A stretch of 64,000 nt of DNA from Woeseiaceae bacterium (GTDB taxonomy: Bacteria; Pseudomonadota; Gammaproteobacteria; Steroidobacterales; Woeseiaceae), in NCBI GenBank assembly GCA_028280615.1, contig JANQLK010000031.1, positions 124,001 through 188,000 of the forward strand. The letters run 5' to 3'. Below the pieces are notes generated by a model that was not told the DNA's origin, ran no database searches, and saw only the letters and a program-made list of their open reading frames with translations. A program made the translations under genes and the position numbers. Below are positions 1-8,715 of the stretch, piece after piece. Positions within the stretch are counted from its first letter, which is position 1, and every line of letters starts with the position of its first letter.

Positions 1-16
1 ACTGTTTAAGGATCGA

Positions 17-385
17 ATGATGAGTACCAAAACCAAAGGCGAAACAGCGGTTGCGATGACCGGCGACGACAAGTCCGCCAAGGAACGCACGGTCAAAGTC
101 GTCTGGGACGACAGCAAGATGCAGATGAGCTACGCCAACGTCTGCAACGTGTCGAGCACCAGGGAGGAGTTCAATCTCCTGTTCGGTACGAACCAGTCGT
201 GGACGGCCTCGCAGCAGAGCGTGCGTATCGCGCTCAGCAACCGCATCATTCTCAATCCGCACGCGGCCAAGCGTCTGGCCAGACTGCTGTCGACCGCGGT
301 CGAGCAATACGAGGAGAAGATGGGCGAGATTGCCGTCGAGACGGGAACCCCGCAGCCGAGCATCGACGAGTCCCAGAAACACTGA
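17..385 (+). CDS. DUF3467 family protein
   Basis: A 122-residue soluble protein with no signal peptide or membrane segment. The core from about residue 28 (VVWDDSKMQMSYANVCNV) through the FNLLFG segment to a C-terminal helix with LNPHAAKRL matches what I recall of the DUF3467 family, whose function is unknown. Two adjacent ATG codons (17 and 20) follow an AGGA ribosome site at 10-13. The gene lies 65 bp upstream of a GAF-HlyD adaptor gene and heads a same-strand run with the M50 and SecA-like genes, so it probably belongs to that export operon. A TAA at 7-9 could end an upstream gene outside the window. The family call is fairly confident; the role is inferred only from position. Confidence 0.72.
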   Translation: MMSTKTKGETAVAMTGDDKSAKERTVKVVWDDSKMQMSYANVCNVSSTREEFNLLFGTNQSWTASQQSVRIALSNRIILNPHAAKRLARLLSTAVEQYEEKMGEIAVETGTPQPSIDESQKH

Positions 386-450
386 TGGCGTAGCCGGTTC
401 GGCGCGAAAGCTCGCGCCTTCCCGTCGGGCTCGAGCATGTTGCCGGTTTA

Positions 451-2319
451 ATGACCATGGACCATAGCCTCAAATCGTACGACGAGACCGCCGGCGAGGC
501 CGAATTCGATTCGGCCGAGACGTCCGTGCTGCTCGCGAAGGTGTCGCGTGCGACCGAGCCGGACGAGTTCGCCTTCGACTGGCTCGAGACCCAGTGCCGG
601 GCGCTCGACAATGTCGTCGCGGCCGTGCTGCTCGTGCGCGACGAGCGCGCGACCGCGTTCAAGCCGCTGGCGAAGTACCCGCTGGACGCGCGCGTCAATA
701 CGCTGGCCGAGGTCGCCTACGGCGTCATCGACGAGGAGTGCGGCCTGCTCGTGCCGCTCGACGAGGCGAATCTCGGCGACGTCTACGCGGTCGCCTACCC
801 CGTGCACGTCAACGGCGAGCTGCGCGGCATCGTCGCCCTGGAGGTGCGCGCCCCCGACCCGAACGTGCTCGAGGCCGTCATGGGGCAGCTGCAGTGGTCG
901 GTGGGCTGGATCACGCTGTACTTCGTCGAACGCAAGTCCCGCGACGCGGACGCCGAGGCGCTTCGCAGCAGGCGCGCACTCGCGATCCTCGCGGACATCC
1001 AGGCAGAGGACGACTTCGTGTCCGCCTGCCGCGCGCTCGTTACGTCGCTCGCGACCGAGCTCGACTGCGATCGCGTAAGCCTGGGCTTCCCGTCCGGCAA
1101 AGCGGTGCGGGTTCAGGCGGTTTCGCACACGGCGGAGTTCGGCCGCAACATGAGCCTCGCGAGCGCCATCGGGGATGCGATGCTCGAGGCGCTGTTGCTC
1201 GGGCGTGACGTCATGCTGCCGGCGTCGGATACCCAGGTGTCGGCGCCGGATCACGACGCACTCAAGACCGCGCACGGCAGCGACAGCATCGTAAGCGTAC
1301 CGATCTACGTGGCCGACCGGTTCCGCTGTGTGCTGACCCTCGAACGCTCACGCGGTTTGCCGCTCGGCACGGACACGGTCGAATTCGTTCGCGCGGTCGG
1401 CGTGCTCTGCGCGCCGACGCTCGAGGATCGGCAGCTCGCGCAGCGTTCGCTGATCGCGGTCGCGCGAGACAGATTCGGCACGCAGCTGACACGGCTCACG
1501 GGCCCGAACTACGTCGGCAGGAAACTCGCCGCCGCGAGCTTCGTCGCGCTGGCGCTGTTCTTCGCCTTCGCGACCGGAACGTACCGGATTTCGGCGGAGA
1601 CCGAGCTCGAAGGCATCGTACAGCGCGTCATGGCGGCACCCTTCGACGGTTACATCGCGGAGTCGACGGTGCGCGCCGGCGATCTCGTCAGCGCCGGCGA
1701 CGTCGTGGCGCGGCTCGAAGACGAGGAACTGCGTCTCGAGCGGCAGCGCCACCTGAGCGAGCGATCCCAGTACCGCCATGAGTACAACGACGCCTATGCG
1801 AACAACGAGCGGTCGTCGGTCAACATCGGCCGCGCGCGCATGAACCAGGCCAGTGCCGCGCTTGCGTTGACCGAGCAGAAGCTCGCCCGCAGCAACATCG
1901 TTGCGCCGTTCGACGGGGTCGTCATTGACGGCGACCTGAGCCAGCGGCTCGGCGGATTCGTCGAGCAGGGCGAGGTGCTGTTCGAGATCGCGCCGCTCGA
2001 CAGCTACCGCGTCATCCTGTTCGTCGAGGACACGCGGATCGCCGACGTCCGTCCGGGCCAGCAGGGCGCGCTGGTGCTTTCGTCGATGCCCGAGCAATCG
2101 TTTCGTTTCGAGGTCGAGACGATCACGCCCATTACCGAGGCGCGCGAGGGCGCCAACTACTTCCGCGTCGAGGCGCGCCTCGCCGACGGCTCCGAGCGCC
2201 TGCGGCCCGGCATGGAAGGCGTCGGCAAGATCGACGTCGACGAGCGCCGACTCATCGCGATCTGGACGCGAGGCTTCACCGACTGGCTTCGCCTGCAAGT
2301 CTGGAAGTGGGTGCCCTGA
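451..2319 (+). CDS. GAF-domain HlyD-type membrane fusion protein
   Basis: A 622-residue protein. Residues 1 to about 350 are cytosolic and look like one or two GAF-type sensor domains. One membrane helix follows at about 358-378 (FVALALFFAFATG). The C-terminal third is a periplasmic HlyD/biotinyl-lipoyl adaptor: a first half-lipoyl motif (APFDGYIAESTVRAGD), a short coiled coil, a second half (IVAPFDGVVIDG) and a beta-barrel region (VEDTRIADVRPGQ). HlyD proteins normally bridge an inner-membrane pump to the outer membrane. A cytosolic sensor fused to one is unusual and suggests export gated by a small ligand; that is inference. The stop codon overlaps the next gene's ATG (TGATG), implying translational coupling. 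An ATG at 457 is an alternative start. Confidence 0.82.
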   Translation: MTMDHSLKSYDETAGEAEFDSAETSVLLAKVSRATEPDEFAFDWLETQCRALDNVVAAVLLVRDERATAFKPLAKYPLDARVNTLAEVAYGVIDEECGLLVPLDEANLGDVYAVAYPVHVNGELRGIVALEVRAPDPNVLEAVMGQLQWSVGWITLYFVERKSRDADAEALRSRRALAILADIQAEDDFVSACRALVTSLATELDCDRVSLGFPSGKAVRVQAVSHTAEFGRNMSLASAIGDAMLEALLLGRDVMLPASDTQVSAPDHDALKTAHGSDSIVSVPIYVADRFRCVLTLERSRGLPLGTDTVEFVRAVGVLCAPTLEDRQLAQRSLIAVARDRFGTQLTRLTGPNYVGRKLAAASFVALALFFAFATGTYRISAETELEGIVQRVMAAPFDGYIAESTVRAGDLVSAGDVVARLEDEELRLERQRHLSERSQYRHEYNDAYANNERSSVNIGRARMNQASAALALTEQKLARSNIVAPFDGVVIDGDLSQRLGGFVEQGEVLFEIAPLDSYRVILFVEDTRIADVRPGQQGALVLSSMPEQSFRFEVETITPITEAREGANYFRVEARLADGSERLRPGMEGVGKIDVDERRLIAIWTRGFTDWLRLQVWKWVP

Positions 2320-4460
2320 TGGCCGGCGCGCTGTTCAGCCAGTCGTGGTACCGGGTCCAGGACCTGAAACCCAGGCTGCGCGGCAACGCCGAGCGGGCGC
2401 GGCACCAGTACCGGGGCGAAGTCTGGTACGTGCTAAGAGACCAGGCGAGCGGCAAGCTGCATCGGTTCAGCGAGGCCGCCAACGTCCTGATCGGCAAAAT
2501 GGACGGCGAGAAGACGATGGACCAGGTCTGGACCGAGGCCTGCGCCGAGCTCGGCGATGACATGCCGGGCCAGGACGAGACCATCAAGCTGCTCGCCCAG
2601 CTGTACCGGTCCAACGCGATGCAGATGGACGTCGTACCCGACCTCGCCGAAATCCATCGCCGTCACGAGCAGCAGAAGCGCTCGAAGATTCTCATGTACC
2701 TGAAGTCGCCGCTGGCCGTCAGGCTGCCGGTCTGGAACCCCGAGGCTTTTCTCGAGAAGACTCGCTGGCTCGCGCCGGTTCTGTTCAATCGCTGGACGGG
2801 CCTCGCGTGGCTCCTCGTGGTCCTCGCCGCGCTCGTGCAGGTTGCCGTGCACTGGGAGGCGCTCACCGATAATTTTGCGGACCAGGCGTTCTCGATCGGC
2901 AACTGGCTCGCGGTCGCCTGCATCTACCCGTTCGTGAAGCTTTTTCACGAGTTCGGCCACGCCTACGCCGTCAAGCGCTGGGGCGGCGAGGTACACGAGA
3001 TGGGCTTCATGTTTCTCGTCCTCGTTCCCGTGCCCTACGTCGATGCGTCGTCCTCGGCGCTGTATCCGAACAAGCACCAGCGCATGTTCGTCGCGGCCGC
3101 CGGCATCGTCGTCGAGCTGTTTCTCGCCTCGATCGCGGCACTGCTGTGGGTACAGGTCGAACCCGGTCTATTCCGCGCGCTGTTGTTCAACGTCATGCTG
3201 ATCGGCGGCGTGTCGACCGTGCTCTTCAACGGCAACCCGCTGCTCAAATTCGACGCCTATCACATCTTTGCGGACTGGCTAGAGATTCCGAACCTGGGCC
3301 AGCGCGCAAACCGCTACGTCGGCTACCTCGTGCGCCGGCACCTGCTCAAGCTCCGCGAGGCATCGCCCAGCGCGTCGGCGAGGGAAAGTGCCTGGCTGTT
3401 CTTCTACAGTATCGCGTCGTTCGTCTATCGCCTGTTCGTCATGCTCGGCATCGCGCTGTACGTCGCGACCGAGTTCTTCTTCATCGGCGTCATGCTCGCG
3501 TGCTGGTCGCTGTACCAGTCGCTCCTCGCGCCGCTCGTCAGGATCGCCAAGGTCGTCTGGCCGGAGTCCAGAATGCGCAACTACAGACCACGCCTCGTTC
3601 TCTCCTCGTTCGGCTTCGCCGCGGCGGCCTACTTGGTGCTGTTCGCGATACCCGTGCCGAGTTTCACGGTCGTGCAGGGCGTTTACTGGGCGCCCGAAGA
3701 GTCGCAGCTGCACGCGGGCGCCGACTGCTTCGTCCGCGAGGTCGTCGTGGAACCCGGCCAGGCCGTCGAGGCCGGCGACGATATCCTGCGCTGCGAGTCG
3801 ATCGAGCTTCGGACGCGGTCGCAGACGGTCGTCTACCGGCTCGAGGAGCTCGAGATGCAGCGCCGCTCGGCGCTCACCGAGGACGTCGTCGAGGCGGCCG
3901 TGCTGCTCGACGAGATCGGCCGCCTGACGGCCGAGAAGGTACTCGTCGAGCAGCGGCTCGCCGCGCTGACGATCAGGAGTCCCGTCGCCGGCAGGGTTCG
4001 GCTCGAACGGCTACGCGATCTCGAGGACCGCTACCTCCGACGCGGCACGTATCTCGGCTACATCGACCAGGACGGCGTCAACACGGTCCGCGTCGTCGTG
4101 CCGCAGCACGCAATCTCGCGCGTGCGCGCGGCCACCGAGGCGATCTCGGTGCGGTCGAGCAGCCGCTTCGGGCGGATATTCGACGCCGCCGTCGTGCGCG
4201 AAATCCCGGCCGCCAACAGGACCGTCGTCGCGCCGGCGCTCACGCTGGAAGGCGGCGGCACGATCGCCGTCGACCCGACCTCGACGACCGAGGTGCAGGC
4301 CATGGACAACTGGTTCCAGTTCGAACTCAGGATGCCCAATGAAGCGGCGGGCTATGTCGGCGAGCGCGTCTTCGCGCGCTTTTCGCACGGTCGCGAGCCG
4401 CTCGGCAGCAGGCTGTGGCGGGCGGTCCGGCTCGTGTTTCTCGAGCAGCTGGGCATCTAG
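2319..4460 (+). CDS. PqqD-like / M50 metalloprotease / HlyD fusion membrane protein
   Basis: A 713-residue polytopic protein. The N-terminal ~100 residues resemble a PqqD-like domain, the type that binds leader peptides in RiPP systems. The membrane core carries the M50 zinc motif HEFGH at residues 210-214 and the second-site motif NGNPLLKFD ending at Asp312, so the site-2 protease centre looks intact. The C-terminal ~250 residues form a periplasmic lipoyl/HlyD adaptor (FVREVVVEPGQAVEAGDD) with a coiled coil. The start was taken at the ATG in the TGATG overlap with the previous gene, with GGAAGTGGG upstream; a GTG at 2307 is possible. Context (SecA-like ATPase, two other HlyD proteins) suggests recognition, cleavage and export of a peptide or protein. 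The substrate is not visible in the window. Confidence 0.85.
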   Translation: MAGALFSQSWYRVQDLKPRLRGNAERARHQYRGEVWYVLRDQASGKLHRFSEAANVLIGKMDGEKTMDQVWTEACAELGDDMPGQDETIKLLAQLYRSNAMQMDVVPDLAEIHRRHEQQKRSKILMYLKSPLAVRLPVWNPEAFLEKTRWLAPVLFNRWTGLAWLLVVLAALVQVAVHWEALTDNFADQAFSIGNWLAVACIYPFVKLFHEFGHAYAVKRWGGEVHEMGFMFLVLVPVPYVDASSSALYPNKHQRMFVAAAGIVVELFLASIAALLWVQVEPGLFRALLFNVMLIGGVSTVLFNGNPLLKFDAYHIFADWLEIPNLGQRANRYVGYLVRRHLLKLREASPSASARESAWLFFYSIASFVYRLFVMLGIALYVATEFFFIGVMLACWSLYQSLLAPLVRIAKVVWPESRMRNYRPRLVLSSFGFAAAAYLVLFAIPVPSFTVVQGVYWAPEESQLHAGADCFVREVVVEPGQAVEAGDDILRCESIELRTRSQTVVYRLEELEMQRRSALTEDVVEAAVLLDEIGRLTAEKVLVEQRLAALTIRSPVAGRVRLERLRDLEDRYLRRGTYLGYIDQDGVNTVRVVVPQHAISRVRAATEAISVRSSSRFGRIFDAAVVREIPAANRTVVAPALTLEGGGTIAVDPTSTTEVQAMDNWFQFELRMPNEAAGYVGERVFARFSHGREPLGSRLWRAVRLVFLEQLGI

Positions 4461-4503
4461 TGCGGACTGCAAGCAAACGGCTACTTGCCCGGGCGGCTGT
4501 CGC

Positions 4504-6495
4504 ATGACGGGCTCGATGGCGCTGTTCCGGCCCGGCGACCATGCGGCGCGCGTCGAGCTCGTCGATCGGCCTGCCGGCGGGCTCGAGCGGTTTTTCGGTG
4601 CGGCTTTCGGACGCCTCACGAGCCCGGTCGCGTCGCGGCTCGCGCCCTACCGGCGTTTCGTCGCGCGCGTGCACGAGGCCGAGGCCGGGCTTTCGGAGCT
4701 CGACGACGGCGGCCTCAAGCACCGGGCGCTCGAACTCAGGCTCGAGCTGCGCCGTCACGGCATCGATTCCGACGCGCACGTTGCACAGGCGTTCGCGCTG
4801 GTCCGCGAAGCGGCGGGACGCAGCCTCGGCATGCGCCATTTCGACAGTCAGATCATGGGCGGCCGCGTACTCCTTGCGGGCAAGGTTGCCGAGATGGCCA
4901 CGGGTGAGGGCAAGACGCTGACCGCGACGCTCGCCGCGGCGACCGCGGCCATCGCGGGGATTCCCACGCACGTCATTACGGCGAACGACTATCTCGCCGT
5001 GCGCGACTGCGAAGAGATGTCGCCCGTGTACACGATGCTGGGTTTGAGCGTCGGCATCGTTTCGAAGGACACGCCGCAGGATGCACGCCGCGCGGAGTAC
5101 GGCCGTGACATCACGTATTGCACGAATGCCGACATCGCGTTCGACTACCTGCGCGACACGATTACCCTGGACGGTGCGTACGGCAACGTGGCGCTGCAGG
5201 CCGAGCACCTGCACGAACACACGAGCCGCAAGCACCGCCTGAACCTGCGCGGGCTGCACTTCGCGATCGTCGACGAGGCCGACAGCGTGCTCATCGACGA
5301 CGCGCGCACGCCGCTGATCATCTCGGCGAATCGCGGCGGCGAGGCCGAGGAGCAGTTCCTGCGCGAGGCCTGGCAGCTCGCGGCCGAACTCGACGCGGAC
5401 AGCCACTATCTCGTGGACCGGCAGCTCAAATCGGTCGTCCTGCTCGATGCGGGCAGCGAGCGCCTGAACGAGCTCAGCGCCCAGATGGGTCCGCTCTGGG
5501 TGGGCAGAATCCGGCGCGAGGAGGCGATTCGCCAGGCGCTCGCGGTACGCTACTTCTACACGCGCGACCAGCACTACGTCGTCGTCGACGACAAGGTCCA
5601 GATCGTCGACGAGAACACGGGACGCATACTGCCGGACCGGAGCTGGGAGAGGGGCCTCCACCAGCTCATCGAAATCAAGGAGGGCGTCGAGGTCTCCAGG
5701 CAGCGCGAGACACTCGCACGCTTAAGCTACCAGCGTTTCTTTCGCCGCTACCTGAGGCTCGCCGGTATGACCGGTACGGCACGGGAAGTCCGCCCGGAGC
5801 TCTGGGACGTATACCGGCTGCGCTCGGTCAGCGTGCCGACGCACAGGCCGCTCAGGCGCGAGGCGCGCAGAACCCGCGTCGCCGCCGACGATCGGGCGCA
5901 TCGGCGAATGATCGTCGATGCGGTCCGCGCCGTGCACGAGCAGGGCCGGCCCGTGCTCGTCGGCACCGCGTCGGTGGCGGCGTCGGAAACGCTCAGCGAC
6001 GATCTCGAGCGCGCCGGCGTCCCCCATCAGCTGTTGAACGCCAAGCAGGACCTGAAGGAAGCCGAGATCGTATCGCGGGCAGGCGCGGGCGGCGCCGTGA
6101 CGGTCGCCACGCAAATGGCCGGACGCGGCACCGACATCAAGCTCGAGGAGGCGATCGAGGCCAGGGGCGGCCTGCACGTCATATTGACGCAGCACTACGA
6201 TGCGGCGCGCATCGACCGTCAGCTCGCCGGGCGATGCGCGCGCATGGGCGATCGCGGCAGCACCGAGACGCTGCTGTCGCTCGAACACGTCGACAGCCGT
6301 AATGTCGATCTCCGCTGGCTCGCCCGGTCGATCGTGCCGTTCTCCGGGAGCCCGATCGGTGCGGCTGCGGCCAGGGCCCTGCTGCGGCTCAACCAGCGGC
6401 GCATCGAGGATCATCATGCGCGGGTGCGCCGGGCAGTGTTCCGGCAGGATGAGCGCGAGCGGGAGCTCCTGGCGCTGTCGGGGCGCTCGGAATAG
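4504..6495 (+). CDS. SecA-like translocase ATPase (short accessory form)
   Basis: A 663-residue SecA homologue; canonical SecA is about 850-900. Visible motifs are Walker A ATGEGKT (about residue 132), ITYCTNADIAFDYLRD, the DEAD-type box VDEADSVLIDDARTPLIIS (about 256), GMTGTA (about 421), LNAKQ, QMAGRGTDIKL (about 538) and a motif VI variant GRCARMGDRGS where SecA usually has GRSGRQGD. The C-terminal zinc-binding tail is missing and the scaffold/wing region is short, as in accessory SecA-type proteins. The frame is open upstream to 4339, but the ATG at 4504 (or 4516) removes a low-quality extension that would overlap the M50 gene. It lies 43 bp after the M50 gene and 9 bp before the last HlyD gene. 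It probably drives a dedicated export route rather than general secretion. Confidence 0.88.
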   Translation: MTGSMALFRPGDHAARVELVDRPAGGLERFFGAAFGRLTSPVASRLAPYRRFVARVHEAEAGLSELDDGGLKHRALELRLELRRHGIDSDAHVAQAFALVREAAGRSLGMRHFDSQIMGGRVLLAGKVAEMATGEGKTLTATLAAATAAIAGIPTHVITANDYLAVRDCEEMSPVYTMLGLSVGIVSKDTPQDARRAEYGRDITYCTNADIAFDYLRDTITLDGAYGNVALQAEHLHEHTSRKHRLNLRGLHFAIVDEADSVLIDDARTPLIISANRGGEAEEQFLREAWQLAAELDADSHYLVDRQLKSVVLLDAGSERLNELSAQMGPLWVGRIRREEAIRQALAVRYFYTRDQHYVVVDDKVQIVDENTGRILPDRSWERGLHQLIEIKEGVEVSRQRETLARLSYQRFFRRYLRLAGMTGTAREVRPELWDVYRLRSVSVPTHRPLRREARRTRVAADDRAHRRMIVDAVRAVHEQGRPVLVGTASVAASETLSDDLERAGVPHQLLNAKQDLKEAEIVSRAGAGGAVTVATQMAGRGTDIKLEEAIEARGGLHVILTQHYDAARIDRQLAGRCARMGDRGSTETLLSLEHVDSRNVDLRWLARSIVPFSGSPIGAAAARALLRLNQRRIEDHHARVRRAVFRQDERERELLALSGRSE

Positions 6496-6504
6496 GACGC
6501 GACG

Positions 6505-7278
6505 ATGACGACGATAACGCAGCGCACGGTTTTCCTGTTGGCAGTCTGGCCCGGCATGAGCCTGGGCCAGGGGCTCGCCGGCTTCGACGACACCGCACTC
6601 GTGCTGCCCGAGAACGTGCTCGACTGCATCATCGAACCCAATCTCAAGCTCGATATCTCGAGCCCGGTCGAAGGCGTTGTGGAGAAAGCCCACGTCGATC
6701 GGGGCGATGCCGTGCGCGCGGGCCAGGTGCTGATGGAACTCGGCTCCGATGTCGAGCGCTCCGTGCTCGAGCTTGCGGCGGTTCGCGCCGAGTTCGCCGA
6801 TCGCACGCTCCGCCGCAACGACAATGCCGCCGACGTCATGTCGTCGCAGGAGCGGGACGAGATCGTCACCGACGCCCGGATTGCGGCCCTCGAGCTCAAC
6901 GAAGCCGAGATGCGGCTCGAGCTCAAGAAGATCAGGAGCCCGATCGACGGCCTCGTCGTCGAGAAGATGCGCGCCGAGGGTGAGTACGTCTCCGAGCAGC
7001 CCGTCTATTCGGTGATCAACATCGACCCGCTGTTCGTCGAGGTCATCGCGCCCGTCAGCCTGTTCGGAGTGACCAGCGAAGGTTCGACGGCCACCGTGAT
7101 CCCGGAGGCGCCGATCGGCGGCCGCTACGAGGCGGAGGTCATCGCCGTGGACCCGGTCATCGACAGCGCGTCGGGCACGTTCCGGATCCGGCTCGAACTC
7201 CCCAACCCGGGTTCAGAGCTGCCGTCCGGGCTGAAGTGCCAGATCGACTTCTCGCCCGTCGCGGCGGATTCAGGCTGA
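6505..7278 (+). CDS. periplasmic HlyD/RND-type adaptor protein
   Basis: A 257-residue protein with a short N-terminal signal-like segment (TVFLLAVWPGMSLGQG), then a lipoyl half-motif (ISSPVEGVVEKAHVDRGDAV), a short helical hairpin, the second lipoyl half (KIRSPIDGLVVEKM) and a beta-barrel/membrane-proximal region ending in FRIRLELPNPGSELPSGLKCQI. This is the layout of small periplasmic adaptor subunits of RND or HlyD type. It has an AGGA site before the ATG and starts 9 bp after the SecA-like gene, so it closes the operon. No inner-membrane RND pump, ABC exporter or TolC-like channel is nearby. The stop overlaps the tail of the convergent GH109-type gene by 9 bp. Confidence 0.82.
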   Translation: MTTITQRTVFLLAVWPGMSLGQGLAGFDDTALVLPENVLDCIIEPNLKLDISSPVEGVVEKAHVDRGDAVRAGQVLMELGSDVERSVLELAAVRAEFADRTLRRNDNAADVMSSQERDEIVTDARIAALELNEAEMRLELKKIRSPIDGLVVEKMRAEGEYVSEQPVYSVINIDPLFVEVIAPVSLFGVTSEGSTATVIPEAPIGGRYEAEVIAVDPVIDSASGTFRIRLELPNPGSELPSGLKCQIDFSPVAADSG

Positions 7279-8715
7279 CCGCCACGCGCCGCGCGTGAAG
7301 TCCGGAACGTCCACGGGCTTGCTCCCGTTCGTGACGGATTCATGGCTCAGCGGGAACAGCGACGACCAGGCCGCGCCGTCGTAGACGCTCTGATCGAGGG
7401 CGATGCCGTCGCTCAGGCACTCAACAATTCGCCTGAGCATCATGAAGTCCATGCCGCCATGCCCGCCCGCGGTCACGGCCGCCGTGCGCCCGGCTTTCCA
7501 GAGCGGGTGATCGAAACGGGCGTACCACTTCGCCATGTCCGTGTCCCAGCGGTGGAAGCTCTGTCTTGTCGGCCGTTGGCCCTTGCGGCCCCCGGCCTCC
7601 CAGGCCGCTTTCTGCTGCTCGTACTGTTCGTCATAGATCGTCTGAATCTCCGCCGGCGGGTCGTCGAGCGCGATCCGGTTGGGGTAGCCCGCGAATGCGC
7701 CGCCCGTGCCCTGCACGAGATTCAGGCGGGAGTAGGGACGCGCCGTCGTCGTATCGTACTGCACGAGAATCGAGCGGCCGTTCGCGGTCTTGAGCAGCGT
7801 GTTGTTCATATCGCCCTTGATGTACCTCAGCCGGTTGCGCTGATGGTCCGGTGGAAACTCGCGCTCGGCGTAAGCCGCGCGACCCAGCGCCGGCGAGCTC
7901 ATCGACGTGATGTAGTCGAAGCGGTCGCCGCGGTTGATGCCCATGTACTCCGCTATCGGACCGAGCCCGTGGGTTGGGTAAATATTGCCGCGCATCGTCG
8001 TGTGGTAGTGCGTGCGCCACGAGCCCGTCTTGCGCGTGGTTTCGTGCATCTGCCAGCGCAGATCGTGGATGTAGGCCCCTTCGCCATGCGTCAGCTCGCC
8101 GAACAGTCCCTGCCTCGTCATGTTGAGCACCATCATCTCGTCGCGGCCGTAGCAGACGTTTTCCATCATCATGCAGTGCCTCTGGGTCGTCTCCGACACC
8201 TCCACCATCTGCCAGAGCTCGTCGATCGTCGTGGCCATGGGCACCTCGACGAAGGCGTGTTTGCCGGCCCGCATCGCGTCGATGGCCATCGGCGCGTGCC
8301 AGCGCCAGGGCGTCGCAATGATCACGGCGTCGACGTCGGCGCGCTCGAGCAGTTCGCGATAGGCGTGGTCGTGGCCCGTGTAGACCGGCGTGTCGCCGCG
8401 CCCGGCGACGGTCAGCAACAGGCGCGACTCCCTGAGCGCAACCGGATCGGTATCGCAGATGGCGGCGAGCTCGGCGTCGGGAACCGCGAGCAACAGTGGC
8501 ATGAGCGACTTGCCGCGCTGGCCCATGCCGATGATGCCGAATCGTGGCCGCTCGATTCCGGGCGCCGCGTAGTCGAGCATGGCGGCGCCACTCGCGGCCT
8601 GGCCGCTCGACGTGCGCGCGGCGGACGCCGGCGGCACGACGCCCGCGGCCGCGATAGCCCCCACGCCCTTCAGGAATTGACGGCGATTCGCTCGCAATGG
8701 CTTGTCGTCAGGCAC
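7270..8715 (-). CDS. Tat-exported GH109-type Gfo/Idh/MocA glycosidase
   Basis: A 481-residue protein with a twin-arginine signal (NRRQFLKGVGAIAAAGVVPPASA). A Rossmann NAD site follows (FGIIGMGQRGKSL, about residues 57-69), then ICDTDP, ATPWRWH and an extended conserved core with MENVCYGRDEMMVLN, LTHGEGAYIHDLRW and GNIYPTHGLGP. These match the NAD-dependent alpha-N-acetylgalactosaminidase family (GH109), in which bound NAD takes part in hydrolysis by an oxidation/elimination route. Tat export fits a cofactor-loaded periplasmic enzyme. The start is GTG with GGAGGA about 5 nt upstream, and it overlaps the symporter gene by 8 bp. It is last in a four-gene operon. Specificity for alpha-GalNAc is inferred from family and context; another NAD-dependent oxidoreductase is possible. 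Confidence 0.85.
   Translation of the reverse strand: MPDDKPLRANRRQFLKGVGAIAAAGVVPPASAARTSSGQAASGAAMLDYAAPGIERPRFGIIGMGQRGKSLMPLLLAVPDAELAAICDTDPVALRESRLLLTVAGRGDTPVYTGHDHAYRELLERADVDAVIIATPWRWHAPMAIDAMRAGKHAFVEVPMATTIDELWQMVEVSETTQRHCMMMENVCYGRDEMMVLNMTRQGLFGELTHGEGAYIHDLRWQMHETTRKTGSWRTHYHTTMRGNIYPTHGLGPIAEYMGINRGDRFDYITSMSSPALGRAAYAEREFPPDHQRNRLRYIKGDMNNTLLKTANGRSILVQYDTTTARPYSRLNLVQGTGGAFAGYPNRIALDDPPAEIQTIYDEQYEQQKAAWEAGGRKGQRPTRQSFHRWDTDMAKWYARFDHPLWKAGRTAAVTAGGHGGMDFMMLRRIVECLSDGIALDQSVYDGAAWSSLFPLSHESVTNGSKPVDVPDFTRGAWRSA

Noticed and set aside
17..7278. Ordinary type I secretion system
   Set aside because: HlyD-type adaptors are present, but there is no ABC exporter with peptidase or ATPase signature and no TolC-like gene; the motor is SecA-like.
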